Positions 49,756 to 60,002 are shown, counted from the stretch's first letter. The stretch: DNA of 64,000 bases from Citrobacter amalonaticus (GCF_018323885.1 NZ_AP024585.1:2790001-2854000), one strand, 5' to 3'. Numbers and translations are program-made. The notes: generated from the letters alone by a model not told the origin.

Positions 49756-50053
49756 AGCGAACGCCTCCTGTCATTCCTGACGCCTTCGCCATCAACATAT
49801 CGTCATCAGGCTCTTCCGGCGGCAAATCGTCGGAAGTCGGTGTCAGTATGCTGAAGATGGCAGGAGTCAAATCCGGGTCACGGAAAAACATCGATGAAAG
49901 GGTGTAGAGCAAACCTGAAAAGTGAGCATCAAGTTGCACGTCATGAAAATAGTTGTCCCGGTAGAAAATACGCCAGTCGCTGTATTCCGTGGAGGACATG
50001 CCAGCCAGCATTGCGCGCCAGTCAGGACGACTGAACTCACGCGCCAGCTTCAT
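49721..50053 (-). CDS. T: Tail assembly chaperone T, made as a G-T frameshift fusion
   Basis: 110 codons from the first Met (MKLAREFSRPDWRAMLAGMS); DUF4035-like, as in lambda gpT. In lambda T is made only as a fusion to G by -1 slippage. Here the frame is open upstream to the end of G, in the -1 register relative to G, which supports the same mode. A GGAAAAG heptamer at 50080-50086 is the likely slip point. The T part recruits the tail tube protein V. It overlaps the H start by 35 bases. Confidence 0.85.
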   Translation of the reverse strand: MKLAREFSRPDWRAMLAGMSSTEYSDWRIFYRDNYFHDVQLDAHFSGLLYTLSSMFFRDPDLTPAIFSILTPTSDDLPPEEPDDDMLMAKASGMTGGVRYGPDGSRGSGC

Positions 50054-50061
50054 GACGAACG

Positions 50062-50475
50062 TCAGCTCGCTGGCGAGGACTTTTCCGCGGTGACCGGCTC
50101 TGCCTGAACGTCGCTTTCAGGTTCAGGAACGTCTTCTGGCGGCGGTAACATGCCGGACAGGATTTTTATCCTGTATTCAGCCAGTGCCAGCACCTCGAGA
50201 GGCCAGGTAGACAGCACCTCATCCTGTATTTTCTTAACCTCTTCTGCACCACCACCAGGCAGCGTGCCTTTCAGTGCATGGGCGTGCCATAGTGACATCG
50301 CCACCACAAATGCGCTGCCGCGCACAGTGGTTTCCATGGCTGTCTGGATATCCCCTTCTTCAACGGCTTCAATTTTTTTCAGGTATTCAAGATGCTCAAT
50401 ACGCTGCAGCGCCGACAGCTCATACAACGTAACGCTCGCACCGTTATGCTTTAGCGGTTCGCTTTTCAGAAACAT
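50062..50475 (-). CDS. G: Tail assembly chaperone G
   Basis: Lambda gpG homologue, 137 residues (lambda 140), which coats the tape measure protein before the tube forms. The N-terminus is MFLKSEPLKHNGASVTLYEL. The acidic, Pro-rich C-terminal tail (LPPPEDVPEPESDVQAEP) precedes the frameshift site. A small excess of G over G-T is needed for tails. It is preceded by AACTCCGG-rich spacer with a UUCG-loop hairpin (50491-50504). Confidence 0.9.
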   Translation of the reverse strand: MFLKSEPLKHNGASVTLYELSALQRIEHLEYLKKIEAVEEGDIQTAMETTVRGSAFVVAMSLWHAHALKGTLPGGGAEEVKKIQDEVLSTWPLEVLALAEYRIKILSGMLPPPEDVPEPESDVQAEPVTAEKSSPAS

Positions 50476-50509
50476 GATTAACTCCGGGATGGGGCCGAAG
50501 CCCCGGTAT

Positions 50510-51247
50510 TCAGGAAACGGTTACGCTGCAGATCGCCACGAAAAGGCCATCATTGGTCATGACCACAATATCTGCGGTACCTGCCGCCGCCCCTGTAATC
50601 GTGACGGTGTCATCACTTGCAGTTGCTGTCGCGACTGACGGATCGGATGAGGAAAGGCGGAAGGTTTTATCTGATGCCCCTGCAGGAGTAATCCCGACGA
50701 CCACGGTGGTCGTGTCACCAATACCCACCGCTGCAGTCTCTTTATCCAGCGTGACGCCGGTTACCGGAACAACCGGCGCGCCGCTTTCTTCTGCCAGTCC
50801 AGGTTTGCCGGTGTTGGTGACTTTTGCTGTGCGGGTGATGACTTCTTTGGCAGGGATCGCCTTGCCGAGACTGCTGCACCAGCCGCGGAACACATCAACG
50901 GCACCGTTCGGGTATTTGATTTTGTAAGCGCGAACCGAGCCATCATTAAACCAGGTTACCAGGTCTTTCTGACCAGCTTCACCCGGCTTCCAGGCCAGCG
51001 TAAAGGACGTATCCCCGGCTGATTTTTCCCCCTGAGCCGTTGCACTCCAGTCTGCATCTTCATCGTCGAGATAGGTATCATCATACGACTCAGCCGTCAT
51101 TTCTCCCGGAGTCAGATCCTTGATTTTCGCCAGGCGGCTCCAGTCGATATCCGAAAGCGGGTTGGCGAACGGATTCCCCGTGCCGGTATAAATCCACAGC
51201 GTGGTGCCTGCACCTTTTACAGGCTCAAGCGGGTTTGGTGTTGGCAT
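50510..51247 (-). CDS. V: Major tail tube protein V
   Basis: Forms the tail tube; 245 residues from [20 protein letters not shown] (lambda 246). The N-terminal tube domain is at about 1-155. The C-terminal Ig-like (BIG2) domain is at about 160-245 ([20 protein letters not shown]), the same layout as lambda gpV. The longer upstream frame overlaps U and is rejected by homology. Confidence 0.95.
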   Translation of the reverse strand: MPTPNPLEPVKGAGTTLWIYTGTGNPFANPLSDIDWSRLAKIKDLTPGEMTAESYDDTYLDDEDADWSATAQGEKSAGDTSFTLAWKPGEAGQKDLVTWFNDGSVRAYKIKYPNGAVDVFRGWCSSLGKAIPAKEVITRTAKVTNTGKPGLAEESGAPVVPVTGVTLDKETAAVGIGDTTTVVVGITPAGASDKTFRLSSSDPSVATATASDDTVTITGAAAGTADIVVMTNDGLFVAICSVTVS

Positions 51248-51254
51248 AGCATCC

Positions 51255-51653
51255 TCACATTTCGTAAGTAATGGAATATTTAAGGTCGGCGGAACTCCAC
51301 AGCGCCAGATCCTCATCGCGCTGGTAGTCATACCCCAGGACATTCATGAGCGTAACGATCCCCTCCAGCGCCGGAATATCCGCCATAGCCAGGTAAACAC
51401 GGGACTCCATCCACTCATCCAGTTCTGAATCAGGGACCTGGGCAGGCAGAAAAACTTCTATATGCAGGGTGGCCTGCCATTCATTTGCATCCAGGACAGC
51501 ATCTGTTGGTTCTGCGTCCGTCAGAAAAACAGCCACTGCCGGAAATTCATTTTCTTCAAATGTCACTGGCCGGCCGTCAAAATAAATCGCGTCATGACCG
51601 ATAGTCCCTTCAAGGGCATCGATAACCGCCTGTCGGATATCACTGTGTTTCAT
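51255..51653 (-). CDS. U: Tail terminator protein U
   Basis: 132-residue lambda gpU-like protein (lambda 131) that caps the tail tube and stops its growth. The sequence [20 protein letters not shown] and [20 protein letters not shown] is typical. It overlaps the Z stop codon by 4 bases and precedes V closely. Confidence 0.94.
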   Translation of the reverse strand: MKHSDIRQAVIDALEGTIGHDAIYFDGRPVTFEENEFPAVAVFLTDAEPTDAVLDANEWQATLHIEVFLPAQVPDSELDEWMESRVYLAMADIPALEGIVTLMNVLGYDYQRDEDLALWSSADLKYSITYEM

Positions 51654-52204
51654 CGTTTCAGAATCAGCCTGAGTTGGTTTTTAAGGGATGCCCGTAGCTC
51701 TTTGGGCATATCGGTTTCCATCAGTTTTGGCAGTTCATCCTTAAACGCCGTTGTCAGTGGCACCGCCAGCGGGATGCTGACGACCTCAATCGGGTAGCGG
51801 GGTTTTGCCGTTCGCCGCATAACATGCCAGCGACCGTTTTTCAGTTGCTGAATAAATGCGCCCGGAAAACGAAACGGACCAATGCGCAACACACTGTTTG
51901 CCCCTCGCCTGTCATGTTTACGGCGGGAAAGTCTGACACTGGCGGTACCGAGTTTGATCGCCGGCAGGTTACCCCGGTTTACACGGATAAGCGCCCGTGG
52001 CTTCTTCACCGTGGCACGCCTTACCCTGGTGCGCTGTTTAACCAGTTTGCGTGGCACCCGGGTGTCTTTCGATACGACGGAGACGCTTTTATTGACTGCG
52101 CGTGTCGCAACACGGTTAACCGCCTGCGCAGAAGCACGCGGCACAGCGGTAGTACTGATACTGTTCAGGTTTGCGATTGCCTGTTCCAGCCCTTTAATGG
52201 ACAT
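51650..52204 (-). CDS. Z: Minor tail protein Z
   Basis: 184-residue basic protein like lambda gpZ (192), needed for correct tail completion and DNA positioning at the connector. The sequence MSIKGLEQAIANLNSISTTA with RALIRVNRGNLPAIKLGTAS is typical. The high Arg/Lys content fits contact with DNA. It overlaps U by ATGA. Confidence 0.93.
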   Translation of the reverse strand: MSIKGLEQAIANLNSISTTAVPRASAQAVNRVATRAVNKSVSVVSKDTRVPRKLVKQRTRVRRATVKKPRALIRVNRGNLPAIKLGTASVRLSRRKHDRRGANSVLRIGPFRFPGAFIQQLKNGRWHVMRRTAKPRYPIEVVSIPLAVPLTTAFKDELPKLMETDMPKELRASLKNQLRLILKR

Positions 52205-52213
52205 GCCTCCCCC

Positions 52214-52567
52214 TTAACGCCGTCGGTTTGATCCCGGCGGAGAACCTTTACCAAGGAAAACATGACAGCTTCCGCAATCATCCGGCCCGATACGATCAAC
52301 CCAGTAAGACGAACCGTTGATCACCAGGGTATCGGAGCGCCGCAACCCGCTGACAGAAGATGTCTCCACGAACAGTGACGGGCTTGTACCTTCCACCCGG
52401 ACACCACTGCCTGCATATGCGACACTCTCGGGATCATCAAAAACACCACACACCGTTTGCCCCGTCATTTCGCCGGAAGTCACTGAGGCTTCCACCCCCA
52501 TAGCGCAACGAATAACATCATCAGCACGGGACAGAGCAGCATCGAAAATATTGTCGAAATCAGTCAC
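52214..52567 (-). CDS. FII: Head-tail joining protein FII
   Basis: 117 residues, exactly the lambda gpFII length, forming the ring to which the tail binds. The sequence MTDFDNIFDAALSRADDVIR starts as lambda FII does, and DTLVINGSSYWVDRIGPDDC is the conserved beta core. It lies between FI and Z. Confidence 0.94.
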   Translation of the reverse strand: MTDFDNIFDAALSRADDVIRCAMGVEASVTSGEMTGQTVCGVFDDPESVAYAGSGVRVEGTSPSLFVETSSVSGLRRSDTLVINGSSYWVDRIGPDDCGSCHVFLGKGSPPGSNRRR

Positions 52568-52578
52568 GTCACCCCCGG

Positions 52579-52977
52579 TTATTTTTCGCTGGCAAGCCCA
52601 CCAGCAATCAATGCTTCGGCTTCATGCGGCAGAACACGGATCGACATCCCTGTCACGGCGATGGCGACAGGCGTATTTTCTGTTTCATGCAGCGCATCGA
52701 TGTGCAGGGTGGCGCGCGTAATAACCGTCACCAGCCCGGCATCCGTTACCGCGGGTTTCTCCTGCACCTGATCATCATCAGGATTGTCCGTGGCGTTATC
52801 CTGCGCGTTAATCCCGTTATCACCGGACTGTTCGTCATCGTTACCGTCGTCAAGCTCTTCCTCAAGCTCTGCAACCCGCATCGTCAGTTCTTCGATAGTG
52901 CCGGTAACGTTCACATCACGCCCAAGTTGTGCGCCAAGCGCTTTCAGGCGCTCAACCAGTTTTTCTTTTGCTGTCAT
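52579..52977 (-). CDS. FI: DNA packaging protein FI
   Basis: 132 residues from MTAKEKLVERLKALGAQLGR, the lambda gpFI length and style. In lambda it stimulates terminase-prohead docking. The middle is a long acidic linker (EEELDDGNDDEQSGDNG, about 37-53), and the C-terminal domain (ITRATLHIDALHETENTP) binds the major capsid protein. The upstream in-frame Met is rejected. Confidence 0.9.
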   Translation of the reverse strand: MTAKEKLVERLKALGAQLGRDVNVTGTIEELTMRVAELEEELDDGNDDEQSGDNGINAQDNATDNPDDDQVQEKPAVTDAGLVTVITRATLHIDALHETENTPVAIAVTGMSIRVLPHEAEALIAGGLASEK

Positions 52978-52991
52978 GGATAGTGCTCCAG

Positions 52992-53013
52992 AAAAATGGC
53001 CCCGGAGGGCCAT
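52992..53013 (-). terminator. Terminator-like hairpin between E and FI
   Basis: Minus strand ATGGCCC-TCCG-GGGCCAT followed by T5. It lies 10 bases after the E stop. In a late operon it would act with antitermination, or set lower expression of downstream tail genes. Confidence 0.75.
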
Positions 53014-53023
53014 ACGAGAGGAA

Positions 53024-54049
53024 TTACGCGAGTTTTACCGAAACAAATTCATCAGGATCGGCCAGCAGCATCAGTGGCGCAGACTGGACCATCGTAAACT
53101 CACGCGCCGGATCGCCGGTCTGGATCCAGTTTTTCGGATAACGAGTGGAGGAGTTGATACCGGCATTCAGTGCGTCAACGTCCTGAATTGCGCCATAGGT
53201 ACGCAGACCGCGCGCCAGAGTGTTGCCCAGCACCATAGAAAGATCCGGCAGGTAGTTCTTTTTGGCGTCACCTTCAATGTACTGCCCGGCGTAAACCACA
53301 ATCGCGACATCGCCGTACATGCCCTTGTAAGACACCGCCTTGCCCAGGTCCTTGAGCGCGGTTTCCAGCTCGGAGTTTGAGCCACGACGGGTATCCAGTT
53401 TCTCTCTTACTGCCTTGAAAGAACGGAACAGTGCCCAGCCTTTCGGGTCAAAAACAATAATATTGACCACGCCGCTGGCATTAAGCGCATACGCTTCGAT
53501 GTCCTCCGTCGGGTCATACGTTTCTTTGTCTTTGCCGGACCATGCAGCCCCGCCAGCCTGGGTGATGTTGTTGACGGCACTGCGCCCCATATCCACCTCA
53601 ACCGGGTCAAACTTATCCCCTGTCATGGTGTATTTACCGTAGAGCACAGCCGAAACCGCCTGCATCTCTTCAACCTGCGCAATCGCCAGCTCTTCATCTT
53701 TCATGTTCTGGAGGATGATGCGGCGACGGCGGTATGCCGGATCGGCGAGGTTCTGCGGATCTTCGTCAGGCAGGCGACGAAGCGTCATTTGCGGGTTTAC
53801 CTCGTGCTTCGGTTTCACATAACCCGGCGTGAATTCGGAAGTGTTACCGCCGCGTGAGCGGATCACATTGCCGGAGACAATCGGCGACACATACAGCGCC
53901 ATATTCACCAGTCCGGGGATCTGAGAAAGGTAAACTTTTTCGGTGGAAAACGGATAGCTTTCACGAAAGAAGATACGCAGAAACAGCGGATCGAATTTGA
54001 ATTTTTTCTCGGTAACCGCCAGCAACTGGGCAGTGGTATACATAGACAT
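53024..54049 (-). CDS. E: Major capsid protein E
   Basis: HK97-fold capsid subunit; 341 residues, the lambda gpE length. The sequence is very close to lambda (MSMYTTAQLLAV, YVSPIVSGNVIRSRGGNTSE, EVNPQMTLRRLPDEDPQNLA). The changes cluster at about 165-190 and 265-300, surface loops in lambda. It is among the most conserved genes in the window. Confidence 0.97.
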   Translation of the reverse strand: MSMYTTAQLLAVTEKKFKFDPLFLRIFFRESYPFSTEKVYLSQIPGLVNMALYVSPIVSGNVIRSRGGNTSEFTPGYVKPKHEVNPQMTLRRLPDEDPQNLADPAYRRRRIILQNMKDEELAIAQVEEMQAVSAVLYGKYTMTGDKFDPVEVDMGRSAVNNITQAGGAAWSGKDKETYDPTEDIEAYALNASGVVNIIVFDPKGWALFRSFKAVREKLDTRRGSNSELETALKDLGKAVSYKGMYGDVAIVVYAGQYIEGDAKKNYLPDLSMVLGNTLARGLRTYGAIQDVDALNAGINSSTRYPKNWIQTGDPAREFTMVQSAPLMLLADPDEFVSVKLA

Positions 54050-54064
54050 AGTTTTTTCCCGTAG

Positions 54065-54088
54065 AAAAAAGGCCGCTCATGCGGCCTT
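54065..54088 (-). terminator. Terminator-like hairpin between D and E
   Basis: Minus strand AAGGCCGC-ATGA-GCGGCCTT followed by T6, with a perfect 8-bp stem. It is placed between two abundant head genes in the same operon, so read-through is required for E. Confidence 0.8.
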
Positions 54089-54119
54089 TATGGATGGAGA
54101 TAACTGGCTGGTTAAGGGG

Positions 54120-54449
54120 TCACACAATACTGATGGAGGTACCGGCGAAGGCGTTGCGTCTGACGTTATCGGTTGCCGCAGCATCAGGCCACAACACATC
54201 TTCAATCCGGAAAGAGCCCGTTTTAAAGAACGTCAGTTGAGCACTGTTCTGATCGGCGTCAATCGCGAGAATGCCTGTCGCTGTGCCAGCGGCAGCACCG
54301 TCCCAGACAACCAGCTTTCCGGCAGCGGGATCAAGCATCAGCGGCGTCATCGCCGGAACACTGTCCGTTAAGGCACCGGGTGCGGATGCGGTATGTGCCG
54401 GGTCACTGTTACCCAGCGGCTGATAATGCTTAAATTCTTCGTTTGGCAT
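54120..54449 (-). CDS. D: Head decoration protein D
   Basis: 109-residue trimeric stabiliser of the expanded capsid (lambda gpD 110). [20 protein letters not shown] and [20 protein letters not shown] align with lambda D throughout. It is placed between the protease/scaffold gene and E as in lambda. Confidence 0.96.
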   Translation of the reverse strand: MPNEEFKHYQPLGNSDPAHTASAPGALTDSVPAMTPLMLDPAAGKLVVWDGAAAGTATGILAIDADQNSAQLTFFKTGSFRIEDVLWPDAAATDNVRRNAFAGTSISIV

Positions 54450-54458
54450 TGGAACCTC

Positions 54459-54854
54459 TTATACAGGTGTGTTCATCAGGTCATCGGTATCAGATGCCTG
54501 GCTGGCGGCACTGACAGCACCAGGCGCGGTGTCCATCAGGCGATCAAGTGCGGTATCCGTTCTGACCTGCGCGCTCGCTGGCGCCGCGGCGAGGATCAGT
54601 TGCGCATTTTCAATCGTCATACCCGGTGTTGCCGCGAGCACCCGCGCCTGCGATTCACGGCCCTTCGCCTCTTCACAGTTCAGGATCCCCATGATTCGGC
54701 TGTTTTCGGCATTTACCGCCGCTGAAACCTGCGCGCTGATATCGGCGGGTGCAGCATTTACCGCCGCGGCAGGCATCGCACCGTCGAGAGTGACTCCGGC
54801 TGATGCGTCCGCTACAGGCTGAGTTGTTTCAGCGGATGCAGTGGTAGTTTTCAT
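54459..54854 (-). CDS. Nu3: Capsid scaffold protein Nu3, internal start in C
   Basis: 131-residue in-frame product from MKTTTASAETTQPVADASAG inside gene C. The ATG at 54854 follows a strong GGAGG ribosome site, as for Nu3 of lambda. The product is Ala-rich and mostly helical, and is removed by the C protease during maturation. The same C-terminus on C targets the protease into the prohead. Confidence 0.82.
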   Translation of the reverse strand: MKTTTASAETTQPVADASAGVTLDGAMPAAAVNAAPADISAQVSAAVNAENSRIMGILNCEEAKGRESQARVLAATPGMTIENAQLILAAAPASAQVRTDTALDRLMDTAPGAVSAASQASDTDDLMNTPV

Positions 54855-55784
54855 ATTTCCTCCGAGGGTTATTTTCTTTCGTTTATCAAGTGCATCGCGC
54901 ATCACACTGAGCGCGTCGGTGTTATTGACGAGTTCGTCTGCGATTCCGTTCTCAATGGATTCCTGTCCGGTGAAAACCGCCGCTTCGGTATCCAGTACCG
55001 CCTGAACAGTCAGGCCGGTGTACCCGGCCACCTTCTCAGCAAACATCTGTCGGGTGGCATCAATACGTGACTGAAAATCAGCACGCACATCCTTAGGCAA
55101 CTTTTCGTAAGGGTTTCCGTCGACCTTGTGATCGCCGCTGTAGATGAGCGTGACTTCGACGCCGCTGGTCTTGAGTGCAGCACCGTAGTTGCTGTGCGCC
55201 ATCATGACGCCGATCGAACCGGTTCTGGCGGTCTGTGTAACAAGACGACGGGATGTCGCGCTGGCGATAAGCTGCCCGGCGCTACAGTTCATGTCGTTCG
55301 CCAGCGCCCAGACCGGTTTGATATCCCGCAGACGGGCAATAATGTCAGCGCAGTCAAAAGCACCGGATACCATGCCGCCAGGTGTATCCATATCCAGAAG
55401 AATGCCGTCCACGCCGGGATCACTGATAGCCTGTTGCAAGCGGGCAATAATGCCGTTGTAACCCGTCATACCTGAATACGGTTTCAGCGAACGGGTTTTA
55501 CTCACCAGCGTGCCAGAAACCGGCAAAACCGCGATACCGTCGATCACCTGGTAACTGCGTGACGGGCGCGGCCCCATCTCTTCATCGTCACCAAACAGCG
55601 CAAGAGGTTCAGCAATCTGTTCACCGCTGAGAGTGACGCCGGAAACGGTATCTGTCAGACGGGTAATACCCAACTGGCCCGCCAGCGCGCAAAAGAAAAC
55701 CCGCGCATAGGCGGGTTCAAGTAGCAGCGGCTCATTAAAAGCCAGGCTGGCAATATGCGGGAGATTACGCAGCTCGGGCGTCAT
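54459..55784 (-). CDS. C: Prohead protease C (S49 family)
   Basis: 441 residues (lambda 439). The SppA/ClpP-type Ser-Lys peptidase domain is at about 75-290: GILLDMDTPGGMVSGAF, then NDMNCSAGQLIASAT with the catalytic Ser. TGSIGVMMAHSNYGAALKTS follows. It trims scaffold and portal in the prohead. The C-terminal third doubles as the scaffold protein, read from an internal start. It overlaps B by 20 bases. Confidence 0.95.
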   Translation of the reverse strand: MTPELRNLPHIASLAFNEPLLLEPAYARVFFCALAGQLGITRLTDTVSGVTLSGEQIAEPLALFGDDEEMGPRPSRSYQVIDGIAVLPVSGTLVSKTRSLKPYSGMTGYNGIIARLQQAISDPGVDGILLDMDTPGGMVSGAFDCADIIARLRDIKPVWALANDMNCSAGQLIASATSRRLVTQTARTGSIGVMMAHSNYGAALKTSGVEVTLIYSGDHKVDGNPYEKLPKDVRADFQSRIDATRQMFAEKVAGYTGLTVQAVLDTEAAVFTGQESIENGIADELVNNTDALSVMRDALDKRKKITLGGNMKTTTASAETTQPVADASAGVTLDGAMPAAAVNAAPADISAQVSAAVNAENSRIMGILNCEEAKGRESQARVLAATPGMTIENAQLILAAAPASAQVRTDTALDRLMDTAPGAVSAASQASDTDDLMNTPV

Positions 55785-57357
55785 CTTTCTCCTCCTTAGT
55801 GGAATTCTCTAACCCGGACTGGAAGGCAGCAGCAGCCCATGAAGGCGGTTTGAGCCCGGCGGCGCGGCGCTCCATCGTTTCGCGAACCTGCTGCGCGAAA
55901 ATTTCCTGATAATCTTCACCGCGTTTGGCGCACTCTTTTTCATACGTACTGAGGCCCGCTTCAATCAGCATGACCGCTTCCTGAACCTCTTTCAGTCCGT
56001 CAATAGCCATGCGCCCGGAACCAATCCAGTCGCAGTTTCCCCAGGCGCTTCGCGCTTCCTGAAAGCTGAACCTTGCCCGGGAAGGCAATGTCACAACCCG
56101 ACGGATAATGGCCTCCTCCAGCCAGCAGAGAAACATCATGCACGCCTGACGGGACGCCACGAATTTCCGGCGCCCCATAAAAAACGCCCATGATTCATTG
56201 GCGCTGGCGCGGGCGGTGGAGTAACTCATCTGGGAGTAATTCCGGGACAGTTGTTCAAACGAAACGCCAAGCCCGGCAGAGATATACCTCAACAGCGACT
56301 GTTCGAAGACCGAATAGCCGTTATCCGCGTTCGGTGGCGACTGGAGATTCAGGGAATCACCCGGCATAAGGTGCGGTACTTTAGCCCCACCCAGGCGAAC
56401 CGGCGCCGCAGAGTAGTACGACGCCATTTCCGCCAGCCAGCCCGTGAATTTGTTCTGCTGCTCTTTATTATCAGCGCCGAGAATAAAATCCATCGCAGTC
56501 TGGGTATCGAGTTCGCTCTCGATAGTGGCAGCATACATTGCCTTCACGATAGCGCTCTGCAACTGTGTGTTCTGCAACGTATCGAGCATCTTCATTTGCT
56601 CCATAACGCTGTAAAACTGGTTGGCGCCGCGGGTCTGGCCGTCCTCAAGCGGCTCAAAAATGTGAATAAATGAAGTGCGCCCACCAGCCAGTTCACGCGG
56701 GATATACGTCCATTTCTGCGGCATCCAGCCAGGATAACCATCATCGCTGACGTAATACCCCACCGCGGCCCCGGTGTTGTTCACCGCCACACCGGCGCGA
56801 CAGTTTCGCGTGTCGCCCGTGTTATTCGGGTTACTGATACGCTTCGGACTGACCATTTTGAACTGTGTACGGAAAAGGCGTCCGGGGCTGCTGTCCCACG
56901 CGGGCTGCACACACAATTCACCATTAAAGGAGTGCATTGCCACGCCTTCACGGATCATCATCGTGAAAGTGCGTTTGCGCTCCGCATCGATAAAGCAGTT
57001 GTCGTCTTCGGCAAACTCTTTCCATGCGGCTTCCACCTCGCGGGAGAAAGCCCGGGCATCCTCTTCAGAAATGCCAAGAAAACGCCAGCTCGGACGGTGG
57101 CTCAGGCGAAAGAATGAGCCGACGATATGATCCTGGTGCAGTTGTATCGCATTTGCGGCATAGCCGTTATTCCTGACCAGATCGTCTGCGCGGGCGTTAC
57201 CGCGCACAAAATTGGGCAGTAATGCCGCATCAGGGCTTTCGCTCTGCGGTTGCCACCCCCTGAGTTGACCACCAAAACCATGACCACCGCCGTGATAACC
57301 GGCGTATTCCCGTAACGACGTCCTGCCGTCCGGCCCCAAAAGTGCAGGTGTTTTCAT
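55765..57357 (-). CDS. B: Portal protein B
   Basis: Lambda gpB-like dodecameric portal, 530 residues (lambda 533), the channel for DNA entry and exit. The sequence [20 protein letters not shown] and [20 protein letters not shown] (about 358, the conserved stem-loop) is typical. It overlaps W by 4 bases and C by 20. Confidence 0.95.
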   Translation of the reverse strand: MKTPALLGPDGRTSLREYAGYHGGGHGFGGQLRGWQPQSESPDAALLPNFVRGNARADDLVRNNGYAANAIQLHQDHIVGSFFRLSHRPSWRFLGISEEDARAFSREVEAAWKEFAEDDNCFIDAERKRTFTMMIREGVAMHSFNGELCVQPAWDSSPGRLFRTQFKMVSPKRISNPNNTGDTRNCRAGVAVNNTGAAVGYYVSDDGYPGWMPQKWTYIPRELAGGRTSFIHIFEPLEDGQTRGANQFYSVMEQMKMLDTLQNTQLQSAIVKAMYAATIESELDTQTAMDFILGADNKEQQNKFTGWLAEMASYYSAAPVRLGGAKVPHLMPGDSLNLQSPPNADNGYSVFEQSLLRYISAGLGVSFEQLSRNYSQMSYSTARASANESWAFFMGRRKFVASRQACMMFLCWLEEAIIRRVVTLPSRARFSFQEARSAWGNCDWIGSGRMAIDGLKEVQEAVMLIEAGLSTYEKECAKRGEDYQEIFAQQVRETMERRAAGLKPPSWAAAAFQSGLENSTKEEKDDARAA

Positions 57358-57560
57358 ACGTAAAATCCTGCCGGCCCCCGGCGACGTTGAGTGATACCGA
57401 CCTGAACCTCCAGATCAGCAATGTATTTTTTAAGGTCGCTCACCGAAGTCACCGTAAACTCCACCCGGCGACCGTCCTTTTGTACCGTCGCCACCCGCTT
57501 TCCCGTCATCAGGTCATGCAGTGCGGCGCGGGCGCTGTCGAGATCGGATTGTGACGCCAT
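57354..57560 (-). CDS. W: Head completion protein W
   Basis: 68 residues, the same length as lambda gpW, which fills the portal base after packaging and prepares FII binding. The sequence [20 protein letters not shown] and [15 protein letters not shown] is highly conserved. It overlaps the end of A by one base and the start of B by four. Confidence 0.95.
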   Translation of the reverse strand: MASQSDLDSARAALHDLMTGKRVATVQKDGRRVEFTVTSVSDLKKYIADLEVQVGITQRRRGPAGFYV

Positions 57561-59482
57561 TACTCATCTCCAGATAATGCCCTGGCGTAATCTGCCACGG
57601 TCTTTTTCGGTTTACGCGCCCCTTCTTCCTCCAGCAGGCTTACCAGAAGAGAATCAAGGTTCAACTGCCAGCGGGAAATACTGATCCGCAGTGCCGCCAG
57701 CGCATACACAAAACAGTCGAGTGCCTCATTGCGCCGCTTTTTGCTGTCCCAGACTATTTTCTTCCGCCCGTCCACCCATTTCTCAACCTGTTCCTCGGCG
57801 GTCAGCTGCTGTGCCTCAGTCAGGTCGTAAATATCAGGGTTGTTGGGGAAGTGAACGGCCCCCGGCAACGGTTCATCACCTTCGGCTACCAGGGTGAAAC
57901 GGTTGTAAATCTGCTCTTTCGCGGTATCAGTACCGACTTCCGTCAGATAGACACCGTTCTTATTGCGCTTGCGAGGCATATTCGCGACGGGCTTGCCGTA
58001 AACGGATGCCCCTTTTATCGGGATCACACGGAACAGACCATGTTTTTTCGAGCGGTTATAGACAATGGTGGGATCAATACCGCCAATATCCCAGCAGATA
58101 CGGGATATCGACATTTCAACGCCATTGTGTCGGGGATATGTTTTGTTGAGCGCTTCATCAACCCTGAGAAGCGTCGCCTCATCATCATGACGGCCCATGA
58201 TGATCTGCCGGTCAATGAGCCAGCTTTCTTCGCCAGGCCCCCATCCCCAGACGCGCATTTCGTATCGATCAAGCTGGGAGTCGATCCCGGCGGTCAGATA
58301 GGCAACCCGATCAGGGACTGAGGCTTCAAAGTGTTCCTTACGCTCAGCCATCACATCCGCGTCAGGCCGTTCACCGATTTTCGGCTCCCACGTTTCACCC
58401 AGCGTGGTATTCACGAAGGTTTTGCGCTTTCCGGTATCCCCCTTCGTTTTGATCCAGTCCTTGACGATCTGTACCCAGGTAGTGAACGGGCTGTATGCCG
58501 TCCAGATGTGAAACGTCACGCTGTCCGGCGGGTCAATTTCTGCGCCTGTTGATGAAAACCAGGATAAACCGTCACGCGTCCAGATCCCTGTGGTATCACA
58601 GATGTACCTGGCCTCAGTAAAGTCCAGTTCCTGCTGTTTAATCACGCAGGCGTTATGTTCACAAAGGTAAAAAACACTGGCCGGTTCACCGGGCGTCCAC
58701 TTCAGCCCGAATGGCGTTTCTTTATCACCAAACTTAAGATATTGCTCCTCGCCGCAGTGCGGGCAGGCAACGTGGAAACGCATGAAGTGTTCTGACTCTT
58801 TTGCCGCACGCTCAATCTGGCATGTTCCTTTCACTTTGGGCGTAGAGCCGCGGATTGATTTGGGCCACACCGAACCCTCAATACGCTTATCACCGAGAAA
58901 GGTCGGAGATCCCTCTTTTTCAATATCGTCGTCGAATGCTGCGAGCTCATCGTATCCGGCAATATCCACTGATTTTTCACGGTAGTTTTTTGCCGCCTTT
59001 CCGCCCAGGCACCAGAAGCCGCGACCGTTAGAAAAACGCTTCATACTGAGCGTGTTGTCACGGTGCTTTTTGCCGTACCACGGTGCCAGTGAAAGCAGTG
59101 AAGGAATATCCCGGATAGTCGGCTCAACATGCGACTTCATGAAGTTTTCGGCGTCGCCGTCGGTAGGAAGCCAGATCAGGGTGTTTCGCTGTTTGTGCTC
59201 AATAAAATATGCATAAACCCCGAGCAACATTTTTGAATAGCCAACACGGGCAGATTTAACGACGTTCACCTCGCGGATATAGTCGTTTCCCATCGCATTC
59301 ATGATCGCGCGCTGAAAAGGCAATGTTTCCCAGCGCCCTTCCTGATAAGCAGATTCTTTCGGGAGATAATAATGGGTATCAGCCCATTCAACTGCCGTCT
59401 GCGGCTCTGGCCTGTACAGGGAATGAAGCCCCGCACTCGCAGAGTGCTGCAGTCCCTTAACCTGACTGTTCGATATATTCAC
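57560..59482 (-). CDS. A: Terminase large subunit A
   Basis: Packaging ATPase and cos endonuclease, 640 residues (lambda 641). The Walker A-type [20 protein letters not shown] (about 75-94) matches lambda. A zinc-ribbon-like [13 protein letters not shown] appears at about 238, and the C-terminal nuclease has acidic residues around [20 protein letters not shown] (about 395). It overlaps Nu1 by 26 bases. Confidence 0.96.
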   Translation of the reverse strand: MNISNSQVKGLQHSASAGLHSLYRPEPQTAVEWADTHYYLPKESAYQEGRWETLPFQRAIMNAMGNDYIREVNVVKSARVGYSKMLLGVYAYFIEHKQRNTLIWLPTDGDAENFMKSHVEPTIRDIPSLLSLAPWYGKKHRDNTLSMKRFSNGRGFWCLGGKAAKNYREKSVDIAGYDELAAFDDDIEKEGSPTFLGDKRIEGSVWPKSIRGSTPKVKGTCQIERAAKESEHFMRFHVACPHCGEEQYLKFGDKETPFGLKWTPGEPASVFYLCEHNACVIKQQELDFTEARYICDTTGIWTRDGLSWFSSTGAEIDPPDSVTFHIWTAYSPFTTWVQIVKDWIKTKGDTGKRKTFVNTTLGETWEPKIGERPDADVMAERKEHFEASVPDRVAYLTAGIDSQLDRYEMRVWGWGPGEESWLIDRQIIMGRHDDEATLLRVDEALNKTYPRHNGVEMSISRICWDIGGIDPTIVYNRSKKHGLFRVIPIKGASVYGKPVANMPRKRNKNGVYLTEVGTDTAKEQIYNRFTLVAEGDEPLPGAVHFPNNPDIYDLTEAQQLTAEEQVEKWVDGRKKIVWDSKKRRNEALDCFVYALAALRISISRWQLNLDSLLVSLLEEEGARKPKKTVADYARALSGDE

Positions 59483-60002
59483 TCAGCAACCCCGGTATGA
59501 TTTCATCCAGCGCAGCTGCTTTGTTCATGGCTTTGATGATGTCCTTTTTGAGGAAATCAATATGTCGGTTTTCCAGTTCCGGAAAACGCCGCTGAACCGA
59601 CAGAGGGATCCCATCGAGAATACTGGCTATTTCACCGGCGATCCGTGACAGCACGAACGTGCAGAATGCGGTCTCCACCACCTCAGCGGTATCTTTGGCA
59701 TTTTTTAGCTCCTGGGCGTCAGCCTGTGCTCGGGTTAGCCGGTGCCGCTCATATTCAATCGTGCCGGGATGGAGGTCGGATTCCGAAGCAATGCGAAGAT
59801 CCTCTACCTCTTTCCGTAATTTCTCATTCTCAATCTCCGCGTCGCGCGCGGAATACCACTCGATAGCTGCGGCTGAGTCATAGAGTACTTCGTTACCTTT
59901 TCCACCACCGCGCGCAACCGGCATCCCCTGATCCTGCCAGTTCTGTATCGTGCGCACACTGACACCGAAGATGTCAGAAAGCCGCTTTTTGTTGACCTCC
60001 AT
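59457..60002 (-). CDS. Nu1: Terminase small subunit Nu1
   Basis: 181 residues, as in lambda. The winged-helix MEVNKKRLSDIFGVSVRTIQ (about 1-20) binds R sites in cosB. A nucleotide-binding and coiled region follows, and the C-terminus contacts A. It starts 177 bases from the cos nick site, the lambda spacing. Confidence 0.95.
   Translation of the reverse strand: MEVNKKRLSDIFGVSVRTIQNWQDQGMPVARGGGKGNEVLYDSAAAIEWYSARDAEIENEKLRKEVEDLRIASESDLHPGTIEYERHRLTRAQADAQELKNAKDTAEVVETAFCTFVLSRIAGEIASILDGIPLSVQRRFPELENRHIDFLKKDIIKAMNKAAALDEIIPGLLSEYIEQSG

Noticed and set aside
50510..50780. Ig-like domain on the tail tube protein as a novelty
   Set aside because: Lambda gpV has the same C-terminal Ig-like domain, so this is ordinary.
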